A DNA stretch of 11,640 nucleotides from JBGPIK01 sp041484845 (GTDB lineage Bacteria; Desulfobacterota; Binatia; UBA9968). Shown piece after piece: positions 6,841 to 11,640 of this stretch; positions within the stretch are counted from its first letter, which is position 1; each line of letters begins with the position of its first letter. The notes under the pieces are model-generated. The model made no database searches. It worked only from the letters and a program-made list of their open reading frames with translations, and had not been told where the DNA came from. The DNA lies in NCBI GenBank assembly GCA_041484845.1, contig JBGPIK010000202.1, positions 1 to 11,640 on the forward strand, written 5' to 3'. A program made the translations under genes and the position numbers.

Positions 6841-7659
6841 ATGAATAAGGAGCTTACTTCGGTCATTCTGGAAAAAATCGAGGGCACCGGAGTGGCCAGG
6901 ATTGTCTTCAACCGGGCGGCGAAGCGCAACGCGCTAAACGAACAGCTTGTCAGCGACATCGTGAGCGCCCTGGAGGCTATCCGCGCCGACCGGCAGATCA
7001 ACGTTGTGGTGACAAAGGGCGCCGGGCCTACCTACTGTTCGGGCCTGGACCTTTACTATTTGCGCTCGCTCAACGAGGGGCCTCCGGAGGATTGGGACAA
7101 ATTAAGTCCAACGGCGGCGCTGTTTGAGGCGATCAGGAACTTCCCCAAAGTAACCATTGCCCAGGTGCATGGTTACTGTCTTGGCGGAGGTCTGGCCCTT
7201 ATGAATTCACATGACCTGGTGATCGCGGCTACGAATGCGCAGATCGGAATGCCGGAGATTCTGCGCGGCAGCTTCGGGCAAATGGCAACCAGCACTTTGT
7301 TCCACGCCGGTGTGCCGATGAAGAAAGCAGCTCTGATCCAACTGGGTGGGCAAAATATATCGGGCGCCGAGGCGGACCGCCTTGGCTTGGTCTCGATGGC
7401 GGTTGAAGAAGCGGAACTGGAAAAGGTTACGCTGAAACTGGCGGGGGAGATCGCGACGCGCCATCCCGCAGCTCTGGCGAACGCCAAGATCGCTGTGCAG
7501 ATGGGGAGAGATCTCTCGCTTCCCGAGGCCATGAGGCTGGACCAACTCGTCGGCGCGAGACAACGGCTGATGGTCGACCCGCTCGGTCGCGTGGAGGAGT
7601 ATCTGTCGTCACAAAAGGGCGGACCGAATACGGGCTATAAGCGGCCCGACACGAAGTGA
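6841..7659 (+). CDS. Enoyl-CoA hydratase/isomerase (crotonase) family protein
   Basis: This 272-residue crotonase-fold enzyme is expected to act on acyl-CoA thioesters in the cytoplasm. Its N-terminal strand carries FNRAAKRNALN. The oxyanion-hole segments are YCSGLDLYYL (about 65-74) and VHGYCLGGGLAL (about 109-120), followed by IGMPEILRGSFG with E139. Compared with classical enoyl-CoA hydratase, the acid equivalent to rat Glu164 is kept (E139), but the Glu144 position, two residues after the GGG, is Ala119. A simple hydratase role is therefore doubtful; an isomerase, hydrolase or other crotonase activity is possible. I chose the ATG at 6841 because AAAGGAGAT lies just upstream; an in-frame start at 6730 would add 37 residues read partly from a REP hairpin. 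It lies 343 nt after the carboxyltransferase, so an operon is not evident. Confidence 0.88.
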   Translation: MNKELTSVILEKIEGTGVARIVFNRAAKRNALNEQLVSDIVSALEAIRADRQINVVVTKGAGPTYCSGLDLYYLRSLNEGPPEDWDKLSPTAALFEAIRNFPKVTIAQVHGYCLGGGLALMNSHDLVIAATNAQIGMPEILRGSFGQMATSTLFHAGVPMKKAALIQLGGQNISGAEADRLGLVSMAVEEAELEKVTLKLAGEIATRHPAALANAKIAVQMGRDLSLPEAMRLDQLVGARQRLMVDPLGRVEEYLSSQKGGPNTGYKRPDTK

Positions 7660-7675
7660 TTCCGAAACCCAAAGG

Positions 7676-7766
7676 CGATGGGTTTCGCTACGCTCTACCC
7701 ATCCTACGAAATATACGAAATTCGACTTGAGAAATTGTAGGGTGGGTTGAGAAACGAAACCCACCG
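7676..7766. repeat. REP/inverted-REP pair (BIME) upstream of RAYT1
   Basis: The first hairpin has a GATGGGT/ACCCATC stem (7677-7683, 7697-7703) and reads GTAG-hairpin on the minus strand. The second is inverted: GTAG (7737-7740) then a GGTGGGTT/AACCCACC stem (7741-7748, 7758-7765). The two copies are inverted relatives sharing the GGGTTTCG core, separated by 29 nt. A GTAG next to the hairpin foot is a known RAYT recognition feature in enterobacterial REPs. The pair ends 10 nt before the RAYT1 start. Confidence 0.85.
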
Positions 7767-7775
7767 TTTGCTCCA

Positions 7776-8309
7776 ATGGCTAATTATCGGCGCAACTTTG
7801 TTGCAGGTGGGAGCTTTTTCTTCACCGTAAATCTCGCAGATCGGCGTTCCCGTTTGCTCACCGATAAAATCGATCTGTTACGCGGTGCCATAAAAGATAC
7901 CCGGGCGCGGCTTCCATTCATTCTCGACGCTATCGTGGTGTTGCCGGATCACCTACACGCAATATGGACTTTGCGTGACGAAGACGACGACTATGCAATC
8001 CGTTGGCGGACGATTAAGTCGGCGTTTTCGCGTGGCATCGAACCAACGGAGCGGCGCTCCACGAGCCGCATGGCGAAAGGCGAGCGGGGCATTTGGCAAC
8101 GTCGCTATTGGGAACATACACTCAAGGATGAGCGAGATTTCGAGCGGCATTGTGATTACATTCATTTCAATCCAGTCAAACATGGGTATGTGGGAGCGGC
8201 GAAAGAGTGGGCATTTTCATCGTTCCATCAATTTGTTGAACGGGGCGTTTATCCTGTCGGTTGGGGTGAGCGTATCAATGACGACGAAAGTGATTTCGGC
8301 GAGCGATAA
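7776..8309 (+). CDS. REP-associated tyrosine transposase (RAYT1)
   Basis: This 177-residue Y1 HUH-type nuclease belongs to the RAYT (TnpA-REP) family related to IS200/IS605 TnpA. These proteins cut and join single-stranded REP DNA. The sequence shows the RAYT N-terminus YRRNFVAGGSFFFTVNL, the metal-binding HxH in LPDHLHAIW (H59, H61), the WQRRYWEH segment (107-114), and the catalytic tyrosine Y128 in CDYIHFNPVKHG. A domesticated role rather than self-transposition is usual for RAYTs. The gene is framed on both sides by the same REP/inverted-REP pair, which is strong context. The ATG at 7776 fits the family N-terminus, but no ribosome site is visible because the upstream REP hairpin nearly abuts it. 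A basic insert (about 85-105) precedes the WQRR segment. All catalytic residues are present, so it looks intact. Confidence 0.92.
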   Translation: MANYRRNFVAGGSFFFTVNLADRRSRLLTDKIDLLRGAIKDTRARLPFILDAIVVLPDHLHAIWTLRDEDDDYAIRWRTIKSAFSRGIEPTERRSTSRMAKGERGIWQRRYWEHTLKDERDFERHCDYIHFNPVKHGYVGAAKEWAFSSFHQFVERGVYPVGWGERINDDESDFGER

Positions 8310-8323
8310 GAAAGAGCTAAGTG

Positions 8324-8405
8324 CGATGGGTTTCGCTTTGCTCTACCCATCCTACAAAATTCGGCTTGAGATATTGTAGGGTGGGTTGAGGGACGAAACC
8401 CACCG
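8324..8405. repeat. REP/inverted-REP pair (BIME) downstream of RAYT1
   Basis: This is a near copy of the upstream pair: a GATGGGT/ACCCATC hairpin (8325-8351), then GTAG (8376-8379) and a GGTGGGTT/AACCCACC hairpin (8380-8404). The spacer is 20 nt instead of 29, mainly because the upstream copy has about 9 extra nt (GAAATATAC). It begins 14 nt after the RAYT1 stop and ends 13 nt before the glycosylase start. Confidence 0.85.
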
Positions 8406-8418
8406 TCCTGGGTTGCGT

Positions 8419-9327
8419 ATGCCTGAGCTTCCCGACGTTACCGTCTACATCGAAGCGCTTTCTGAGCGTGTTTTGGATCAGCCAATCCAAAAAATCCGCG
8501 TCGGCAGCCCATTTGTGGTGCGATCCTTTGAACCGCCCCTGGGCGAAGCCGAGGGTAAAAACGTTCTACGCCTGCGGCGCCACGGCAAGCGCGTCGTTTT
8601 CGAGCTGGAGGGCGATCTCTATCTTTTAGTTCACCTCATGATTGCCGGGCGGTTTCACTGGAAACCGAAAGGAGCAAAGATTGCGCGCCGGTATGGACTG
8701 GCGGCTTTCGATTTTGCCAACGGAACTTTGTTGCTGACCGAAGCCGGAACGAAAAAGCGCGCATCCATTTATCTGGTGCGTGGTGAGGCCGCGTTGCAGG
8801 CGCACGATCCCGGCGGTCTGGAAATTTTCAATGCCACTCTCGATCAATTCCGCGAGAGGCTGACGGGTGAAAATCACACGCTAAAGCGCTCGCTCACCGA
8901 TCCGCATTTATTCAGCGGTATCGGCAACGCCTACTCGGACGAGATTCTTCATCGCGCGCGGCTCTCACCCATTCGACTCACGCGCCAAATGACCGATGCT
9001 GAAATCGAAGCCCTCTATCACGCGACGTGCGAGACCTTGAACGATTGGATCGAACGGTTGCGCCAGGAACGAGGAAGAGGATTTCCCGAGAAAGTCACCG
9101 CATTTCGACCCGGCATGGCTGTCCACGGCAAATACCGCAAGCCGTGTCCGGTCTGTGGCTCGCCGGTGCAGCGCATCGTTCATGCGGAGAACGAGACGAA
9201 CTACTGCGCGACGTGCCAGACGGGTGGAAAACTCCTCGCTGATCGCTCTCTGTCGCGATTGCTTAAACAAGATTGGCCGCGAAGTTTGGAAGAGCTAGAA
9301 GAGATGAAAGAGCAGAGGCGGACATAA
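8419..9327 (+). CDS. Fpg/Nei family DNA glycosylase/AP lyase
   Basis: This 302-residue base-excision repair enzyme is predicted to remove oxidised bases and cut at the abasic site. The family requires proline as residue 2, the N-terminal nucleophile, and the ATG at 8419 gives MPELPD with P2 and E3; this decides the start, since an upstream in-frame TTG at 8386 would bury the proline. Other marks are a basic hairpin RRHGKRVVFELE with K57, the helix-two-turn-helix FSGIGNAYSDEILHRARLSP with N170, and a C-terminal zinc finger with C243, C246, C263 and C266. In this finger the DNA-contacting Arg usual in Fpg is not evident before the last CxxC (ENETNYCATC). The type resembles a branch distinct from classical MutM, so I assign no gene symbol. 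No ribosome site is seen; a REP hairpin ends 13 nt before the start. It converges on the DUF2442 gene with 7 nt between stops. Confidence 0.88.
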   Translation: MPELPDVTVYIEALSERVLDQPIQKIRVGSPFVVRSFEPPLGEAEGKNVLRLRRHGKRVVFELEGDLYLLVHLMIAGRFHWKPKGAKIARRYGLAAFDFANGTLLLTEAGTKKRASIYLVRGEAALQAHDPGGLEIFNATLDQFRERLTGENHTLKRSLTDPHLFSGIGNAYSDEILHRARLSPIRLTRQMTDAEIEALYHATCETLNDWIERLRQERGRGFPEKVTAFRPGMAVHGKYRKPCPVCGSPVQRIVHAENETNYCATCQTGGKLLADRSLSRLLKQDWPRSLEELEEMKEQRRT

Positions 9328-9334
9328 CCGAAAC

Positions 9335-9679
9335 TCAGCGACGAACACGGAATGAGCGGGTGCTGGTGGGTTTTGTTAACCGAGAGATCCGGTTAGTGAG
9401 CCACTTTTTGAAAGACGCTTGGCTCTCGTCGGATGGCCTACCGGCGAGTAGGCCTTCAACGCTAACGTCTTCATCAATGTCTTCCCAGTGTATTCCGTGC
9501 CCCCTTGCAATCAGTCGCCAGTTATTGCGCTCTTTTTGAGAGGCGTGGACCAAGCGAGGGAACCAAGCAAGTGGAACAGCAATCGTACGTCCATCGCTCA
9601 AATTGACACTTAGAGTGTCTTCCGTCACTGTGACTGTTTCCACATTGGGCACAACGATTTCAACCGCGGAAATACTCAT
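9335..9679 (-). CDS. DUF2442 domain protein
   Basis: This 114-residue protein matches the DUF2442 pattern: LSVNLSDGRTIAVPLAWFPRLVHAS, a central GHGIHWEDIDEDVSVEGLLAGRPS block, and a variable basic C-terminus (about residues 90-114, rich in K, R, S and T). The function is unknown. The family is often encoded just after a DUF4160 gene, and the pair is sometimes discussed as toxin-antitoxin-like. Here the upstream partner is only a fragment, whose stop overlaps this start by 20 nt, so the arrangement is the family's usual operon with the first gene damaged. The ATG at 9679 begins the conserved N-terminus and is preceded by GGAGG about 6 nt away. Confidence 0.82.
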   Translation of the reverse strand: MSISAVEIVVPNVETVTVTEDTLSVNLSDGRTIAVPLAWFPRLVHASQKERNNWRLIARGHGIHWEDIDEDVSVEGLLAGRPSDESQASFKKWLTNRISRLTKPTSTRSFRVRR

Positions 9680-9800
9680 TCCATGCCTCCATTAGACGGG
9701 AGTGATGGGCAGCGATAATCTTCTGCACCCGTCCGATCTCCGTCCGGGAAAAACCGCCGCTCTGTTGCAACCGAATTGGGTCAATCCAGAATTTTGCGAT
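9660..9800 (-). pseudogene. 5'-truncated DUF4160 gene remnant
   Basis: Translated on the minus strand, 9800-9660 gives 46 residues that match the C-terminal half of DUF4160 proteins: IAKFWIDPIRLQQSGGF, then SRTEIGRVQKII, and the end MEAWNEYF. The N-terminal half (about 35-45 residues, including the usual EPPHVHV region) is missing. Upstream sequence runs straight into the 3' end of a small membrane protein gene whose TAG stop is at 9802-9804. No standard start codon with a ribosome site opens this frame, so I call it a truncated gene. The remnant overlaps the DUF2442 start by 20 nt, as intact pairs do. Confidence 0.75.
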
Positions 9801-9801
9801 T

Positions 9802-10092
9802 CTAGGTCGTGAAAAAGAAAACAAGGTAGCAGACTACGCCTCCTGCCAGCACCAGTGAAGTAACTGCAACAGCAAGGTCCATCTTTCGCCGATTAGCCGA
9901 CCCTTGGTCACGAAAAAGGGCAATGCCACCGATCGCGACGGGGAGAGTTGCACCTGCAAGCAACACCGGAAAAAACAAGACAATAAGAAGAGCTGCGTCC
10001 TCTGGGGCCCAGCTCCTGGATGTTAACGCTGCCGCTACGACAATAGCGAGAAGGACAATTCCCAGCGCAATGAGTTTTTTCGGCTTGTGCAA
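9802..10092 (-). CDS. Small three-helix membrane protein, unknown function
   Basis: I do not recognise this 96-residue protein. It has a basic N-terminus (HKPKK) and three hydrophobic stretches: LIALGIVLLAIVVAAAL (7-23), ALLIVLFFPVLLAGATLPVAIGGIALF (34-60) and LAVAVTSLVLAGGVVCYLVFFF (73-94). The loop DQGSANRRKMD lies before the last helix. The start is TTG at 10092; a GAGGGG ribosome-like site lies about 6 nt upstream and an in-frame stop lies about 12 nt upstream. Its last codons abut the DUF4160 remnant, so its 3' end could be shaped by the same rearrangement and the natural C-terminus may differ. Confidence 0.55.
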   Translation of the reverse strand: MHKPKKLIALGIVLLAIVVAAALTSRSWAPEDAALLIVLFFPVLLAGATLPVAIGGIALFRDQGSANRRKMDLAVAVTSLVLAGGVVCYLVFFFTT

Positions 10093-10139
10093 CCTTTCCC
10101 CTCACTCCCCCAACTGGTGCCTCAGCGGGTCAAGGAGTC

Positions 10140-10160
10140 GTAGGGTGCGCTTGCGCACCG
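10140..10160. repeat. REP hairpin (family 2) at the RAYT2 3' end
   Basis: GTAG (10140-10143) is followed by a perfect 7-bp stem, GGTGCGC and GCGCACC (10144-10150, 10153-10159), with a TT tip. It lies 3 nt beyond the RAYT2 stop codon. Its sequence differs from the RAYT1 REPs but keeps the GTAG-plus-hairpin layout. Confidence 0.8.
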
Positions 10161-10162
10161 TC

Positions 10163-10705
10163 TCATTCCCCGAATTCTGCTTGTTGGTGTTTGTCACCGC
10201 TCGCCCAGTCCGCGTGATACATGCCGAGCCGAGCATATCGATGAAACGTCGAATATGGCCAGTCGATGACCCGTGAGACGTAAACATGCTTGACCGGATT
10301 GTAATGGATGTAATCAATGTGGCGCTCAAGGTCGGTATCATCGCGAATCACGTGCTCCCAAAAGCGGCGCTGCCAAATCGTTCCTTCACGCCGTCTTTGC
10401 CGGGAGCGGTTTATTGATACCGAACCGGTTCCGTCAGCGCGTTCCCGCGTCACGCGCTGCTTGATCAGCGACCAGCGCAGTGAAAAGTTTGCGTCACTCT
10501 CAGCCAAGCGCCAGATGGTATGGAGATGGTCCGGGAGCAGAATCCAGGCGATGCTTTCAAACGGGAACATAGCACGTACTTCGACAATCGCCTGACGTAG
10601 GGCGATACGGCAACGCTCTTCAGTCAAAATAGGCTGACGTTGGAAGGTCTTCACGGTGAAGAAATAGGTCCCGCCGGGGACGTAAGCACGCCGGTAGTCA
10701 GGCAT
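10163..10705 (-). CDS. REP-associated tyrosine transposase (RAYT2)
   Basis: This 180-residue Y1 HUH nuclease of the RAYT family has the N-terminus YRRAYVPGGTYFFTVKTF, the HxH motif in LLPDHLHTIW (H60, H62), WQRRFWEH (111-118) and the catalytic tyrosine Y132 in DYIHYNPVKH. It is clearly related to RAYT1 but diverged through most of the central part (about residues 20-55 and 85-108), so the two are not a recent duplication. Matching this, it is surrounded by a different REP family: one GGTGCGC hairpin next to its stop and an inverted pair upstream of its start. The ATG at 10705 gives the family N-terminus; no clear ribosome site is visible. All catalytic residues are kept and the gene looks intact. 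Confidence 0.92.
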   Translation of the reverse strand: MPDYRRAYVPGGTYFFTVKTFQRQPILTEERCRIALRQAIVEVRAMFPFESIAWILLPDHLHTIWRLAESDANFSLRWSLIKQRVTRERADGTGSVSINRSRQRRREGTIWQRRFWEHVIRDDTDLERHIDYIHYNPVKHVYVSRVIDWPYSTFHRYARLGMYHADWASGDKHQQAEFGE

Positions 10706-10776
10706 GGGTTCATCGTCTATATCGCTCTTAATGAGGTTGCAAGTGATTCATTGGTTCCGAGTGGTGGATGGTCGGC

Positions 10777-10872
10777 GGTGCGCAAGCGCACCATACGGAC
10801 TACGGAAGTTTATCGAAGGATGAAAGGTACTTTGCCAGCAGCCTACAATTCCGTAGGGTGCGCTTGCGCACC
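10777..10872. repeat. Inverted pair of family-2 REP hairpins upstream of RAYT2
   Basis: The left copy has a stem GGTGCGC/GCGCACC (10777-10792) in inverted orientation, with GTAT instead of GTAG at its foot on the minus strand. The right copy is GTAG (10853-10856) followed by the same perfect stem (10857-10872). The stems are 64 nt apart. The pair fills most of the gap between the RAYT2 start and the GST stop. Confidence 0.8.
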
Positions 10873-10895
10873 GTTTATACTTCGTGCGGTGCTTA

Positions 10896-11486
10896 TCATA
10901 TCATAGTGATATACTCAGGCTGCGCCTTCACGCGTTCGACCCAAGCGCGGATCTTCGGAAAGTCGTCCAGTGGAAAACCGCCTTCGTGGGAAACCTGTGT
11001 GTAAGCGAAGAGCGCGATGTCGGCAATCGTGAAGTCACCGACAAAAAAGTCGTTCTTAGATAAATGTTCTTCCATCACCTTTAGCGCCGCCCAGCCACCG
11101 TCGCGGCGAACCGCGAGTGCGGGCGCCCGTTCCGGTGTGTTGGGCCTGTGTTGCAGCAGGAAGCGCGAGGTTGCGATATACGGCTCGTGGCTGTATTGCT
11201 CGAAAAACATCCACTGGAATACCAGGGCCCAGCGTTGGCGATCGGCGGGCAAAAATTTCGTGCCGCGCGCAAGATAGGCAAGGATCGCGTTGGATTCAGC
11301 CAGCACGAAGCCGTTATCGTCGAGCACCGGCGTGCGGCCATTGGGGTTGATTTTCAGGAACTCTTTCGTGCGGCTCTCGCCCCTGAGAATATCAATCGGG
11401 ACGATGGTGCACGGAATGGCTAGCTGGTTCAGGAGCAAGCGTACTTTGTAGCAGTTACCGGAAATGGCCGAATCGTAAAGTTTCAT
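10896..11486 (-). CDS. Glutathione S-transferase family protein
   Basis: This 196-residue cytosolic GST-fold protein has an N-terminal thioredoxin-like domain (1-77). It carries MKLYDSAISGNCYKVRLLL (S9 and neighbouring N11/C12 as active-site candidates), the cis-proline of RTPVL (P53) and the glutathione-binding ESNAIL pair (E64, S65). The C-terminal helical domain includes DFTIADIALFAYTQ, the usual N-capping box. The subclass and substrate are not clear; bacterial relatives serve in detoxification or in aromatic or halogenated compound breakdown. The start is ATG at 11486, supported by the family N-terminus; no ribosome site is visible. A long inverted array of 9-nt repeats begins about 14 nt upstream and occupies its promoter region. 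Confidence 0.9.
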   Translation of the reverse strand: MKLYDSAISGNCYKVRLLLNQLAIPCTIVPIDILRGESRTKEFLKINPNGRTPVLDDNGFVLAESNAILAYLARGTKFLPADRQRWALVFQWMFFEQYSHEPYIATSRFLLQHRPNTPERAPALAVRRDGGWAALKVMEEHLSKNDFFVGDFTIADIALFAYTQVSHEGGFPLDDFPKIRAWVERVKAQPEYITMI

Positions 11487-11499
11487 ATCTAAAATAGTT

Positions 11500-11607
11500 G
11501 TTCCAATCGTTCCAAACGTTCAAGTCGTTCCACACGTTTCGGAAGGTCGGTGCAATTGCACGGCTCGAAACGATTTGAACGGCTGGAACGTTTTGAACCT
11601 TTTGAAC
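11500..11607. repeat. 9-nt GTTCAA-type repeats in an inverted arrangement (array 2)
   Basis: Left-arm units begin at 11500, 11509, 11518, 11527 and 11536 at exact 9-nt spacing (GTTCCAATC, GTTCCAAAC, GTTCAAGTC, GTTCCACAC, GTTTCGGAA). The right arm (11562-11607) carries units in reverse complement, again 9 nt apart. The perfect palindrome GTGCAATTGCAC (11550-11561) sits at the centre. The whole can fold into a long imperfect hairpin with roughly 45-50 nt arms. It lies just upstream of the GST gene. Confidence 0.8.
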
Positions 11608-11640
11608 GTCTCTCGCTCCGCGCTCACACCTGGCTCTCTA

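Noticed and set aside
7776..8309. Calling RAYT1 an ordinary IS200/IS605 insertion sequence.
   Set aside because: There is no TnpB, and the flanks are REP pairs with GTAG feet, the signature of RAYTs rather than of IS200 ends.
8386..8418. Upstream TTG start for the DNA glycosylase.
   Set aside because: It lies inside the REP hairpin and would remove the N-terminal proline that the enzyme needs.
10144..10159. Rho-independent terminator after RAYT2.
   Set aside because: The hairpin is strong but no T-run follows it in the minus direction, and identical copies occur upstream, so it is a REP first.

Overview
The window is bacterial, with dense, short-spaced genes, roughly 55% G+C by eye, and good Shine-Dalgarno sites at several starts. 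The mix suggests a catabolically versatile uncultivated soil or groundwater lineage of the deltaproteobacterial, Binatota or Tectomicrobia/Rokubacteria kind. That mix is a metal-hydrolase-like amidohydrolase, a double VOC protein, a crotonase, a glutathione S-transferase, a biotin-dependent-type carboxyltransferase and REP-associated transposases. The placement is an inference from gene content only and is low confidence.

Left part (1-5070): the 3' portion of an exported, membrane-anchored beta-rich protein runs into a convergent two-domain VOC protein. The VOC gene is divergent from an amidohydrolase-2 family gene that has a good promoter and a TTG start. After an array of 9-nt GTTCAA-type repeats come azlC and azlD, overlapping by 22 nt, which encode a predicted branched-chain amino acid exporter. 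An MFS transporter follows on the minus strand, with a recognisable promoter.

Middle (5070-7660): a carboxyltransferase of the pyruvate carboxylase B / oxaloacetate decarboxylase alpha type, lacking a biotin domain, is followed by a 343-nt non-coding stretch. That stretch holds a 175-bp element with 32-nt imperfect inverted ends and a solitary REP hairpin. A crotonase-family gene comes next.

Right part (7660-11640): this region is shaped by small repeats. Two different REP-associated tyrosine transposases (RAYTs) each sit among their own family of REP hairpins. The first is framed on both sides by near-identical REP/inverted-REP pairs. The second has perfect GGTGCGC-type hairpins next to its stop codon and upstream of its start. 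Between them lie an Fpg/Nei DNA glycosylase, a DUF2442 gene preceded by a decapitated DUF4160 remnant, and a small membrane protein. The window ends with a glutathione S-transferase, upstream of which a second GTTCAA-type array is arranged as a long imperfect inverted repeat.

No single pathway explains the window. The enzymes look like separate transcription units, and the most unusual content is the repeat architecture: two RAYT/REP systems, the dispersed 9-nt repeat family and the 175-bp palindromic-ended element.
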